Shown here: positions 15,126 through 24,008 of the stretch, piece after piece
How the letters are laid out: every line of letters starts with the position of its first letter
Numbering within the stretch: position 1 is the stretch's first letter
Origin: an uncultured Eubacteriales bacterium
GTDB lineage: Bacteria; Bacillota; Clostridia; Lachnospirales; Lachnospiraceae
Direction of reading: 5' to 3'
Length of the DNA stretch: 64,000 bases
Assembly: GCA_900539455.1 (NCBI GenBank)
Contig: UQCD01000006.1
Span: 1 to 64,000 of the forward strand
Notes under the pieces: model-generated
The model's database searches: none
Seen by the model: the letters and a program-made list of their open reading frames with translations, nothing else
Told to the model about the DNA's origin: nothing
Program-made: the position numbers and the translations under genes

Positions 15126-16004
15126 ATGAGAAAAAATATTAAAACAACAATTAAGAAAATGGCAGTTTCAGTTTTAGCTGCAACAATGGCAGTAGGTATG
15201 ATGACAGGCTGTGGAAACGGTGGCTCATCAGCAAAGGGTAAGGACATAACAGTAGTTTCCAGAGAAGACGGCTCAGGAACAAGAGCTGCTTTCACAGAGC
15301 TTATGGGAATTCTAGATGGTGATAATGACCAGACAGTTAAAACAGCAGAAATTACAAATTCAACTTCAGTTATGGCTCAGTCAGTTTCTGGAAATGTAGC
15401 AGCTATCGGTTATGTTTCACTTGGTTCATTAGATAAGACAAAGGTAAAGGCTGTAAAGGTTGATGGAGTAGAAGCTACAACAGATAACATTAAGAGTGGC
15501 AGCTACAAGGTTGCAAGACCATTTAACATTGCAACTAAGGACGGTTTAAGTGATACAGCAAATGATTTTATAAAGTTTATCTTAAGTGAAGACGGACAGA
15601 AGATTATTTCAGATGAAGGTTACATCAGTATTGATGCAAGCGAAAAGTACGAAGCAGCAAACCTCAGTGGAACAATTTCAGTAGCTGGTTCAACAAGTGT
15701 TGGCCCTGTAATGCAGGTGTTAGCTGAGAAGTATATGGAATTAAACAAGAATGTAACAATCGAAGTACAGCAGACAGGTTCAAGTGCAGGTATGACATCA
15801 GCTATTGAAGGGGCTTGTGATATAGGTATGGCATCAAGAGAAGTTAAAGACAGCGAAAAGTCACAGGGTCTTAAGGAAACAACAATCGCTATGGACGGTA
15901 TTGCAGTAATCGTAAACCTTGATAATGAAATTGATAACTTAACAAGCGACCAGATTTTAAAGATTTACACAGGCGAAATCAAAAACTGGGATGATGTAAA
16001 ATAA
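15126..16004 (+). CDS. pstS: Phosphate-binding lipoprotein PstS, circularly permuted
   Basis: A 292-residue lipoprotein (lipobox MTGC) that captures phosphate for the PstCAB transporter. The order of its halves is reversed compared with E. coli PstS. Residues 40-170 carry what is normally the second half (SREDGSGTR at 45-53, IGYVSLGSL, SYKVARPF, FILSEDGQ), and residues 180-292 carry the normal beginning (SVAGSTSVGPVM at 185-196, QQTGSSAG at 215-222, ASREVKDSEKS, then YTGEIKNWDDV at the very end). The phosphate-contacting motifs are all present, so the protein should fold and bind. I know similar permuted PstS from other Lachnospiraceae. AAGGAG precedes the ATG and pstC follows 18 bp later. 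Confidence 0.93.
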   Translation: MRKNIKTTIKKMAVSVLAATMAVGMMTGCGNGGSSAKGKDITVVSREDGSGTRAAFTELMGILDGDNDQTVKTAEITNSTSVMAQSVSGNVAAIGYVSLGSLDKTKVKAVKVDGVEATTDNIKSGSYKVARPFNIATKDGLSDTANDFIKFILSEDGQKIISDEGYISIDASEKYEAANLSGTISVAGSTSVGPVMQVLAEKYMELNKNVTIEVQQTGSSAGMTSAIEGACDIGMASREVKDSEKSQGLKETTIAMDGIAVIVNLDNEIDNLTSDQILKIYTGEIKNWDDVK

Positions 16005-16022
16005 CATCAGGAGGAAAATATA

Positions 16023-16871
16023 ATGGATAAATTCAAAGAAAAATTTGCACAGGTAATGTTTGGTGTGTGTGCCTGTGTGTCCATTATAGTAGTAGCTCTC
16101 ATTTGTTTATTCATATTTGTTAAGGGTGTTCCAGTAATGTTTAATATAGGAATAAAGGATTTTATAACCGGAACAGAATGGTCACCCTTAAAAAATCTAT
16201 TTGGAATACTGCCAATGATTATTGGCAGTATTTATGTAACAGTTGGAGCTATTATTATTGGAGTGCCTATTGGACTTTTATGTGCAGTATTTATGGCAAG
16301 ATATAGTAGTAAAAGATTTTATAAAATATTAAAGCCGGCAGTAGAATTACTAGCAGGAATCCCTTCTATAGTATATGGATTTTTTGGTCTGGTAGTAATT
16401 GTACCTATTGTAAGAGATACCTTTGGCGGTAGTGGAAAGGGAATTTTGTCAGCTTCAATACTACTTGGAATAATGATATTACCAACTATTATCAGCGTTT
16501 CAGAATCAGCAATAAGAGCTGTTCCGAACAGCTATTATGAAGGTGCATTGGCACTAGGAGCAACAAAGGAAAGAAGTATATTTAAGGCATTATTACCAGC
16601 AGCAAAATCCGGTATTTTTGCAGCAGTTATACTTGGAATAGGCCGTGCAGTAGGCGAAACAATGGCAGTAGCAATGATTGCAGGAAACTCTCCAATTATT
16701 CCTACAAGCATAACAAGTGGTGTTAGAACACTTACATCAAATATTGTATTGGAAATGGCATACGCAGAGGGAACTCACGAAGGAGCATTAATTGCCACAG
16801 CAGTTGTATTATTCATATTTATTTTAATTATCAATTTCTGCTTCTCAATGTTAAACAAAAAGAAGAATTAG
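16023..16871 (+). CDS. pstC: Phosphate ABC transporter permease PstC
   Basis: A 282-residue membrane permease with about six segments, starting just after pstS. The central ELLAGIPSIVYGFFGLVVIV and the EAA-type coupling loop SYYEGALALGATKERSIFKA identify PstC/PstA-type phosphate permeases, and gene order assigns PstC. It forms the channel with PstA and passes phosphate from PstS using ATP hydrolysed by PstB. The start has AGGAGG-like sequence (CAGGAGGAAAA). No defect is seen. A 79-bp gap separates it from pstA. Confidence 0.95.
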   Translation: MDKFKEKFAQVMFGVCACVSIIVVALICLFIFVKGVPVMFNIGIKDFITGTEWSPLKNLFGILPMIIGSIYVTVGAIIIGVPIGLLCAVFMARYSSKRFYKILKPAVELLAGIPSIVYGFFGLVVIVPIVRDTFGGSGKGILSASILLGIMILPTIISVSESAIRAVPNSYYEGALALGATKERSIFKALLPAAKSGIFAAVILGIGRAVGETMAVAMIAGNSPIIPTSITSGVRTLTSNIVLEMAYAEGTHEGALIATAVVLFIFILIINFCFSMLNKKKN

Positions 16872-16950
16872 AGTATAAATGCAAGGTATTCCATTGTAAT
16901 AATTGTTAATTAAAGTTATTGCAAAATAGTCAGTTATTAGGAGAAGAAAT

Positions 16951-17874
16951 ATGGCAGATATTGATTGTGGAAAAATAAAAGAAAATAAATGGGGAATATT
17001 TTCAAAAATAAATCAGGGCAGAAAAAGATTTAGACAGTGGAGATACAGAGTACATTTTGGCTCATATATACTTAAAGGACTTGTATGGCTTTCAATGCTT
17101 TTAACAGTAGCCGTACTTGCATTTTTAATATTATATATATTAATAAATGGTATTCCAAACCTTAGTCTGGATTTATTTGCACTTAAATCCACCAGCAAAA
17201 ATGTTTCAATGTTTCCACCACTTATTAATACATTTATAATTACATTTTTATCACTTATTATTGCAGTTCCGGTTGGTATTGCATCGGCTGTTTATATGGT
17301 GGAATATGCAAAGCGGGGCAATAAGCTGGTTAAGGTGGTAAGAGTTGCAACAGAAACCCTATCAGGTATTCCTTCAATAGTATTTGGTTTGTTTGGTTAT
17401 CTGTTTTTTGTACTTACACTTAACTGGGGCTACTCATTATTAGCAGGTGTAATTACAATGTCTATCATGGTATTACCATTAATAGTAAGAACAACCGAGG
17501 AAGCATTAATTGCCGTACCGGATTCTTACAGAGAAGGAAGCTTTGGACTTGGAGCAGGAAAGCTTAGAACAGTAATGAAGATTGTGCTTCCGGATGCACT
17601 ACCGGGAATTTTGTCAGGTGTTTCCTTATCAATAGGACGAATAGTTGGTGAAACAGCAGCCCTGATATATACAGCAGGTACAGTAGCAAATTTACCAAAG
17701 AACTTATTTAGTTCAACAGGCTCATTATCAGTACATATGTATGTGCTTTTAAATGAAGGCTTACATATGAAGGAAGCATATGCAACAGCAGTAATTTTAT
17801 TATTACTTGTACTATTCATAAACGGAGCAACAAAGCTTATTGTTTCGAGAATGACTAAAAATAAAGGTGAATAA
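16951..17874 (+). CDS. pstA: Phosphate ABC transporter permease PstA
   Basis: A 307-residue permease with a basic cytoplasmic N-terminus of about 45 residues and six membrane segments. TETLSGIPSIVFGLFGYLFF and the coupling loop SYREGSFGLGAGKLRTVMKI are family signatures, and GRIVGETAALIYTAG is typical of PstA. AGGAG is placed before the ATG. It pairs with PstC. The gene ends 14 bp before pstB, within one operon. Confidence 0.95.
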   Translation: MADIDCGKIKENKWGIFSKINQGRKRFRQWRYRVHFGSYILKGLVWLSMLLTVAVLAFLILYILINGIPNLSLDLFALKSTSKNVSMFPPLINTFIITFLSLIIAVPVGIASAVYMVEYAKRGNKLVKVVRVATETLSGIPSIVFGLFGYLFFVLTLNWGYSLLAGVITMSIMVLPLIVRTTEEALIAVPDSYREGSFGLGAGKLRTVMKIVLPDALPGILSGVSLSIGRIVGETAALIYTAGTVANLPKNLFSSTGSLSVHMYVLLNEGLHMKEAYATAVILLLLVLFINGATKLIVSRMTKNKGE

Positions 17875-17888
17875 AGGAAATAGAAGCT

Positions 17889-18665
17889 ATGGACAATATA
17901 AAAAATAAAGATAAAAGCAGTAAATTCAGTGTAAAAAATCTGGATTTACATTACGGTAATTTCCACGCATTAAAGGATATTAATATGGAATTAAATAGTG
18001 GAGAAATTACAGCATTTATAGGACCTTCTGGATGTGGTAAGTCTACATTTTTGAAAACCCTAAATCGAATGAATGATTTAGTTGAAGGCTGTAAAATTAC
18101 AGGTAAGGTATTGCTGGACGGAGTAGATATTTATAAGGATTTAGAGGTAAACCTTCTCAGAAAAAAGGTAGGTATGGTATTCCAGAAGCCAAATCCTTTT
18201 CCAATGAGTGTATATGATAATATTGCCTTTGGACCTAGAACACACGGTATAAAGTCAAAATCAGAGCTGGATGAAATAGTAGAAAAATCACTTAAATCAG
18301 CAGCTATATGGGATGAGCTTAAGGACAGACTTAAAAAAAGTGCATTAGGACTGTCAGGTGGTCAGCAGCAAAGATTATGTATTGCCAGAGCCTTAGCTGT
18401 AGAGCCGGAGGTTTTATTAATGGATGAGCCAACCAGCGCACTTGACCCAATTTCTACATCGAAAATAGAAGATTTAGCAATAGAGTTAAAGGGCAAATAT
18501 ACAATTATTATGGTTACCCATAATATGCAGCAGGCAGCAAGAATATCAGATAATACAGCTTTTTTCTTGCTTGGTGAGGTGGTTGAATACGATAAGACAG
18601 ATAAAATATTTGAAATGCCAAGAGATAAGAGAACTGAAGATTATATTACAGGAAGGTTTGGATAA
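17889..18665 (+). CDS. pstB: Phosphate ABC transporter ATP-binding protein PstB
   Basis: A 258-residue ATPase with Walker A GPSGCGKST, Q-loop KPNPFPMSVYDN, ABC signature LSGGQQQR, Walker B VLLMDEPTSALDP and H-loop TH in IIMVTHNMQQAARIS. The KPNPFPMSVYDN and DEPTSALDPISTSKIE stretches are specific for PstB. It drives phosphate import through PstCA. The stop TAA shares its last base region with the phoU start (GGATAATGAG), so the two are translationally coupled. Confidence 0.97.
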   Translation: MDNIKNKDKSSKFSVKNLDLHYGNFHALKDINMELNSGEITAFIGPSGCGKSTFLKTLNRMNDLVEGCKITGKVLLDGVDIYKDLEVNLLRKKVGMVFQKPNPFPMSVYDNIAFGPRTHGIKSKSELDEIVEKSLKSAAIWDELKDRLKKSALGLSGGQQQRLCIARALAVEPEVLLMDEPTSALDPISTSKIEDLAIELKGKYTIIMVTHNMQQAARISDNTAFFLLGEVVEYDKTDKIFEMPRDKRTEDYITGRFG

Positions 18666-19312
18666 TGAGAACAAATTATATAGAACAATTAAAACAACTG
18701 AATGTTCAGGTTAAAGAAATGGGAATGCTTTGCGAAAATGCAATATCATTATTAACAAAGTCTTTGGTAAAAAAAGATGATGAGGAGTTTGGAACTATTC
18801 ATGAAATAGAAACAAAAATTGACCAGAAGGAAAGAGATATTGAAAATCTTTGTATGAAGCTTATTTTAAAGCAGCAGCCGGTAGCAAGTGATTTAAGACT
18901 GGTTTCTTCTGCCTTAAAAATGGTATCAGATATGGAAAGAATAGGCGACCAGGCAGCAGATATTGCAGAGCTTATACCATATATTCAGGATGTGCAGGGA
19001 GAATGTATCAGTGATATTTCCGATATGGCAGTGGCTGCTATTAAAATGGTTACTGAAAGTGTAGAGTGTTTTATTAAAGGAGATATGGCGAAAACAAAAG
19101 AGGTTATTGAGTATGATGATGTAATTGACAATTTGTTTAATAAGGTAAAAAATGACCTTGCTGAGCTGATTGTTTCTGAAAAGCAGGTATCAGAGGCTTG
19201 TCTGGACTTATTAATGATTGCAAAATATTTTGAGAGAATAGGTGATCACGCAACAAATATTGCTGAATGGGTGTATTATTCGATTACAGGCTTTAGATAC
19301 GAATATGAATAG
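18665..19312 (+). CDS. phoU: Phosphate-uptake regulator PhoU
   Basis: A 215-residue all-helical protein with two repeated three-helix PhoU domains. The metal-binding E/DxxxD patterns are visible in SDMERIGDQAADIAEL and again in KYFERIGDHATNIAEWVYYS. PhoU links the Pst transporter to the PhoR kinase and restrains uptake when phosphate is plentiful; loss raises polyphosphate in other bacteria, of interest given the VTC gene 10 kb away. It overlaps pstB by one base. Nothing is unusual in the sequence. Confidence 0.95.
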   Translation: MRTNYIEQLKQLNVQVKEMGMLCENAISLLTKSLVKKDDEEFGTIHEIETKIDQKERDIENLCMKLILKQQPVASDLRLVSSALKMVSDMERIGDQAADIAELIPYIQDVQGECISDISDMAVAAIKMVTESVECFIKGDMAKTKEVIEYDDVIDNLFNKVKNDLAELIVSEKQVSEACLDLLMIAKYFERIGDHATNIAEWVYYSITGFRYEYE

Positions 19313-19383
19313 AGTAAAGATTTTGTTGGTTAGATAAAATAAAAATAGTAGACATAGAGGATAGAATAAAGTAGAATAGATGT

Positions 19384-20682
19384 ATGGGAAATCAAGATGA
19401 TCTTTTTGAAAAGGAGGATAAAAAATTAGTAGAAAATAAGGTTGCCCTTGTGACAATTATTATTTCTGCTGTTGCAGTTATTTGCTCAATTATAGCAGTT
19501 ATAGTTGGAGTAAGCTCCTGCAATCGTGTATCTTTGGTGGAAGAAATTCAAAACAGCATATTGGAGAATGTTGAAAGAGATAATAAAAACTTAAAGGAAA
19601 ATACAACACAGAAAGAAACGACGGACAAAGAAACTACTACTGCGGAAACTACAGTTAAGGAAACCACTACACAAAAGGCGACTGCCAGTAAGGCTACAAC
19701 TACTGTATCATCTACAAAGACACAGGAAACAACCACTCCCAGGTCTTTAAACAACAATACAGGCAACAATAGCAATATAGATAGCAACAATAGTAGTATT
19801 TCGAAGCTTAGTGTTAAAGGCACAAAAATAGTAAATGCAAGTGGGCAGGCAGTTGTGCTTAATGGAATTAGTACCCACGGTATTGCATGGTTTCCACAGT
19901 ACATCAACAAGGAGGCATTTCAGTCAGTAAAAAATACCTTTGGTGCAAATGTTATCAGAATAGCAATGTACTCAGAACCTTCAGCGGGCTATTATGAGGG
20001 GCTTTGGTCAAAGGTGGACGAGGCTGTTGAATATGCAAAACAGGTGGGTCTGTATGTAATTATTGATTGGCATATTTTAGGAGATGGAAATCCAAATACA
20101 TATAAGAGTGAGGCAATTAAATTCTTTACTTATATGTCAGCAAAATACAAAAATTGCAACAATGTACTTTACGAAATCTGTAATGAGCCAAACGGTAATG
20201 TTAGCTGGGCAAACGATATTAAGCCATATGCAATAGATTTAATAAAAACCATAAGAGCAAATGATCCTGACGGCATTATATTAGTAGGTACACCTAGCTG
20301 GTCACAGGATGTTGATATTGTTGCTGATGACCCAATTAAGGGATACAGCAATATTATGTATACCTTGCATTTTTACGCAGCTACACACACCGATTGGAAT
20401 AGACAAAAGCTCATAACAGCCATAAATAAAGGTTTACCGGTATTTGTTTCGGAATTTAGCATATGTGATGCTTCTGGAAATGGCTGGAATGATATTAATT
20501 CCGGAAATGAATGGATGAAGCTGCTTGACCGATACAATATCAGTTTTGTAGGCTGGAGCTTATGTAACAAGGATGAAAAGGCGTCTATATTATCAACAAA
20601 TTGTTGGACTACAGGCGGCTGGAGTGACAATGATCTTTCTGAAAGCGGAAGATTTCTTATTGAACAGCTTAGGAAGCACTAG
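19384..20682 (+). CDS. Membrane-anchored GH5 endoglucanase
   Basis: A 432-residue protein with a 20-residue acidic cytoplasmic start, one membrane segment (about 21-43), a Thr/Lys/Glu-rich linker (about 70-120) and an Asn/Ser spacer, then a GH5 (subfamily-2-like) catalytic domain from about 142. Catalytic residues are E268 (acid/base, in YEICNEPNG) and E357 (nucleophile, in VFVSEFSI); LNGISTHGIAWF and IIDWHILGDG are further GH5 landmarks. It cleaves beta-1,4-glucan at the cell surface. No signal-peptidase site is obvious, so it probably stays membrane-attached. The ribosome-binding site is poor. It lies alone between phoU and a WYL regulator. Confidence 0.92.
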   Translation: MGNQDDLFEKEDKKLVENKVALVTIIISAVAVICSIIAVIVGVSSCNRVSLVEEIQNSILENVERDNKNLKENTTQKETTDKETTTAETTVKETTTQKATASKATTTVSSTKTQETTTPRSLNNNTGNNSNIDSNNSSISKLSVKGTKIVNASGQAVVLNGISTHGIAWFPQYINKEAFQSVKNTFGANVIRIAMYSEPSAGYYEGLWSKVDEAVEYAKQVGLYVIIDWHILGDGNPNTYKSEAIKFFTYMSAKYKNCNNVLYEICNEPNGNVSWANDIKPYAIDLIKTIRANDPDGIILVGTPSWSQDVDIVADDPIKGYSNIMYTLHFYAATHTDWNRQKLITAINKGLPVFVSEFSICDASGNGWNDINSGNEWMKLLDRYNISFVGWSLCNKDEKASILSTNCWTTGGWSDNDLSESGRFLIEQLRKH

Positions 20683-20691
20683 GAGTAAAGA

Positions 20692-21675
20692 ATGCCAAAA
20701 AGTTTTAATCAGAAATTAAAAATACTATATTTGTTGGATATGTTAAAAAGGGAAACTGACGAAGGTCACATTATTACAATGAATAGTATTTTGGAAGGGT
20801 TAGCCAGAGAGGGTATAAAGGCAGAAAGAAAAAGCATTTACGATGACATAGAAAGTCTTAGAAGCTATGGATATGAAATTATAATGCAGAAAAATCCTAC
20901 AGGCTATTACCTGGTAAATGATGGCTTTGAAATAGCTGAATTGAAAACCTTAGTAGACATAGTACTTTCTTCAAAATTTCTTAGTGAGAAAAAGTCCACG
21001 GAGCTTATTAAAAAACTGGAAAACCTGACAAGTAAATATGAAGCCACCTCGCTGCAAAGACAGGTTTATGTAGCAGACCGTGTTAAGGCTACCAATGAAA
21101 GCATTTATTATAATGTTGACCATATACACGAGGCCATAAAGCAGGATGTAAATATTAGCTTTAAGTATTTAGAATGGTCAGAGGCGAAAAGACTTGTGCC
21201 AAGAAAAAATGGCAGCAAGTATATAGTTTCACCTATTAGTCTTGTATGGAGTGAAGAAAATTATTATCTGGTAGGATACGATAGTGCTTCAGACAAGGTA
21301 AAGCATTACCGGGTGGATAAGATAAAGGATATTAAAAAGCTTGATGAGGGCAGATGTGCAGCAGCAAAGAAAATAAAGTTTGAGCCTGCCCAGTTTTCAA
21401 AAAGCACTTTTGGTATGTATGGTGGAGAAAGTATTCGTGTAAAGCTTGCCTTCAAGAAAAATATGATAGGGGTAATGATAGACAGGTTTGGTAAAAATAT
21501 ACCTATCATAAAATTAGATAATGAAAACTTTATGACAAATGTTTCAGTAGTTAAAAGTCATCAGTTTTTTGGCTGGCTTACCAGCTTAGGTTCAGATGTA
21601 AAAATTATTGAAGATGACCAGTTAATTTTGGAATATAAGACTTATATAAAAAATATTTTAAAGACTTATAAGTGA
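20692..21675 (+). CDS. WYL-domain transcriptional regulator
   Basis: A 327-residue DNA-binding protein. An N-terminal winged helix-turn-helix (about 8-65, with RKSIYDDIESLRSYGYEI) is followed by a central WYL domain (about 140-225, YLVGYDSASDKVKHYRVDKI) and a C-terminal WCX-type extension. WYL domains bind nucleic acid or nucleotide ligands and regulate stress or defence genes; in this context the target is unknown. AGGAG precedes the ATG. It starts 9 bp after the cellulase stop, so it may be co-transcribed with it and with rlmD, whose start lies just after its end. Confidence 0.9.
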   Translation: MPKSFNQKLKILYLLDMLKRETDEGHIITMNSILEGLAREGIKAERKSIYDDIESLRSYGYEIIMQKNPTGYYLVNDGFEIAELKTLVDIVLSSKFLSEKKSTELIKKLENLTSKYEATSLQRQVYVADRVKATNESIYYNVDHIHEAIKQDVNISFKYLEWSEAKRLVPRKNGSKYIVSPISLVWSEENYYLVGYDSASDKVKHYRVDKIKDIKKLDEGRCAAAKKIKFEPAQFSKSTFGMYGGESIRVKLAFKKNMIGVMIDRFGKNIPIIKLDNENFMTNVSVVKSHQFFGWLTSLGSDVKIIEDDQLILEYKTYIKNILKTYK

Positions 21676-21683
21676 GATTAGAA

Positions 21684-22838
21684 ATGAACAATATATGTCC
21701 CTATGCAAAAAAATGTGGTAGCTGTAGCTATCAAGGAATGGAATATGACAGGCAGCTTGAAAAAAAGCTGCTTAGGCTTAATTCTCTTATTGGGAAATAT
21801 GTAAGGGTTAGTGAAATTATTGGAATGGACAAGCCCTACAATTATCGAAATAAGGTTAATGCTGCATTCAGAAAAGGAAAAAAGGGAGAAATTATATCTG
21901 GAACTTATAAGGAGGGTACTCATGAGCTGGTAGCTATTGACAACTGCCAGATTGAAGATGAAATATCAGACAATATTATTGCCACTATCAGAGAGCTGGC
22001 AAAGTCTTTTAAACTTACAATATATGACGAGGACAGAAGAACAGGCGTTTTAAGACATATTATGATAAGGAGAGGTTTTGTAACTAATCAGGTTATGGTA
22101 GTAATAGTTACAGGCACCCCTGTATTTCCCTCAAAAAACAATTTTGTAAAGGAGCTTAGAAAAAGACATCCGGAAATAACTACAGTTGTTCAAAATATAA
22201 ATGACAAGAAAACAAGTATGGTCTTAGGCGAAAGAGAACAGGTTATTTATGGGAAAGGCTATATTGAAGACATTCTTTGTGGCTGCAAATTTAAAATTTC
22301 ACCTAAGTCCTTTTATCAAATAAATCATGACCAGACAGAAATTTTATATAAAAAGGCAATAGATTTTTGTGACTTTAAAGGTAATGAAAGGATTATTGAT
22401 GCCTACTGTGGTATTGGTACTATAGGCATTACTGCTTCAGGTAAGGTGAAGGAGGTAATTGGCGTAGAGCTAAATAAACAGGCAATAAAGGATGCCATTA
22501 TTAATGCAAAAATAAACAACATAAAAAATGTCCGGTTTGTAAATGATGATGCAGGCGATTTTATGGTAAAACTTGCCGCAAAGGCTGAAAAAATAGATGT
22601 TGTTATTATGGACCCGCCAAGAACAGGAAGCACAGAAAAATTTATGTCCTCAGTTGTAAGACTCTCACCTAAAAAGGTAGTATATGTTTCCTGCGGTCCG
22701 GACACACTGGCTAGAGATTTAAAGTATTTTAATGCTAATGGATATAAGCCTGTAAAGGCAATAGGGGTGGATTTATTTCCGTTTACAAGCAGTGTGGAAA
22801 CGGTGTGCCTGTTAAGAAGACAACAATCTGTACAATAG
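21684..22838 (+). CDS. rlmD: 23S rRNA (uracil-C5)-methyltransferase, RlmD/RumA family
   Basis: Start at ATG 21684 gives a protein opening MNNICPYAKKCGSCSYQ, the beginning of the [4Fe-4S] site (C5, C11, C14, with a fourth Cys in IDNCQIED); the GTG at 21672 is less likely. The 384 residues lack the N-terminal TRAM domain found in longer members. The SAM-binding site is DAYCGIGTIGI, the catalytic loop MDPPRTGS, and the nucleophilic Cys sits in VYVSCGPDTLARDL. It methylates a uracil in 23S rRNA (U1939 and/or U747; Firmicute enzymes may do both). A housekeeping gene with no oddities. Confidence 0.92.
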   Translation: MNNICPYAKKCGSCSYQGMEYDRQLEKKLLRLNSLIGKYVRVSEIIGMDKPYNYRNKVNAAFRKGKKGEIISGTYKEGTHELVAIDNCQIEDEISDNIIATIRELAKSFKLTIYDEDRRTGVLRHIMIRRGFVTNQVMVVIVTGTPVFPSKNNFVKELRKRHPEITTVVQNINDKKTSMVLGEREQVIYGKGYIEDILCGCKFKISPKSFYQINHDQTEILYKKAIDFCDFKGNERIIDAYCGIGTIGITASGKVKEVIGVELNKQAIKDAIINAKINNIKNVRFVNDDAGDFMVKLAAKAEKIDVVIMDPPRTGSTEKFMSSVVRLSPKKVVYVSCGPDTLARDLKYFNANGYKPVKAIGVDLFPFTSSVETVCLLRRQQSVQ

Positions 22839-22916
22839 GCAGAAATGCTTTTTGTTATAAAAAATAAGTAATTAAACAGGAGTGTGTATACATCAAAAGT
22901 ACAATGGAGGAACATT

Positions 22917-23954
22917 ATGAAAAAATGTAAAAAGCTATTAATTATTCTTACAGCATTGGTTTTAGCTGGCTGTAATGACAGTAAAATTGTTGATGAGAGA
23001 GGTGAAACTACAAGTGTAACAACTGCAGAGAAAACAACTACAGACAAAAATCCAGACGCTGCGGTAGAGGCAGAATTTTATGATGATGCCAGAGGAGGAA
23101 TATCTGTAGAATGTATGGAAATGGTTGACGGAGAATTAAAATACGGAATTGTAGATAGTGAAATGGGAATATTAGTAACTGACGGAGAGGTAAAGCTTCG
23201 TGTAAAAATTAGTGGTGAATACAGCTTTGAGGGGCAGCTGCTTAATAATGAAAATACATATAATTTGTATTTGTATCATAATGGTAATCTGCATAAGTTT
23301 AACTACGAGGATAGTGATACCTATATGTATACTAAAAAGGTTAAAAATGGTGAAGACTTAAATATGGAAATATCCTTTAAGACTGCAGATGAAATAACAA
23401 GCTATAAAATCTTTTGCATTGTTTATAATGACAAGGATATGTTAGGTGAGAATGCAGAGCATAATAGAGAGTACAGCTTGAATAGTCAGGGATTAAATAT
23501 TTATTGTCAGGATTTTGCACTCGATTTATCTGAAAACACACAGCTAGATAATGAGAAGGAAGGCTTTGAGGTGTGTACAGAATATAATGCAGAAAATACC
23601 CTGGATAAGTTGGCCGATGAGCTTAAAGCTTGTAATTCTCTTGTATATGGAGTAAATGCAGAGGACGAATTTGTATATAAGGCTAATGACGGAAAATACA
23701 AATTTGGAGCTGTAAGGATGAGTGAAGATCAGGATTATGTGGACAACTACAGCACATTTATTGTTTGCGATGACAAGCTTGTGCCTGCCTTTGACGGAAA
23801 GCCTATTTTAAATTATAAAGGAAAGGGAGATATAGTAGTAACGAAGGATATAGACTTAAATATGTCTAAGGGAGAGCATATGGTTTATTCTGTTACAATA
23901 GCAGATAAAGGAGATAGCTATCGTTCCAGATATGTGCATTTCAATGTAGAATAA
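22917..23954 (+). CDS. Secreted lipoprotein, unknown function
   Basis: The start at 22917 follows TGGAGG (22905-22910); an upstream in-frame GTG is ignored. The 345-residue protein has a lipoprotein signal ending VLAGCND, a Thr/Glu-rich spacer, and a largely beta-rich, acidic domain without a motif I can name. It lies 78 bp after rlmD and 54 bp before another lipoprotein gene. The run of two lipoproteins then an ABC transporter suggests a shared surface or export function. Codon use matches the neighbours. Confidence 0.75.
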   Translation: MKKCKKLLIILTALVLAGCNDSKIVDERGETTSVTTAEKTTTDKNPDAAVEAEFYDDARGGISVECMEMVDGELKYGIVDSEMGILVTDGEVKLRVKISGEYSFEGQLLNNENTYNLYLYHNGNLHKFNYEDSDTYMYTKKVKNGEDLNMEISFKTADEITSYKIFCIVYNDKDMLGENAEHNREYSLNSQGLNIYCQDFALDLSENTQLDNEKEGFEVCTEYNAENTLDKLADELKACNSLVYGVNAEDEFVYKANDGKYKFGAVRMSEDQDYVDNYSTFIVCDDKLVPAFDGKPILNYKGKGDIVVTKDIDLNMSKGEHMVYSVTIADKGDSYRSRYVHFNVE

Positions 23955-24008
23955 TATAAGCTATAGTGGAAACGCAGACAATATATAAAGATAAAATGGA
24001 GAAGCAAT

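Noticed and set aside
22403..23047. 214-residue minus-strand frame across rlmD and the next lipoprotein
   Set aside because: It overlaps two real plus-strand genes; composition is that of reverse-complement coding DNA.
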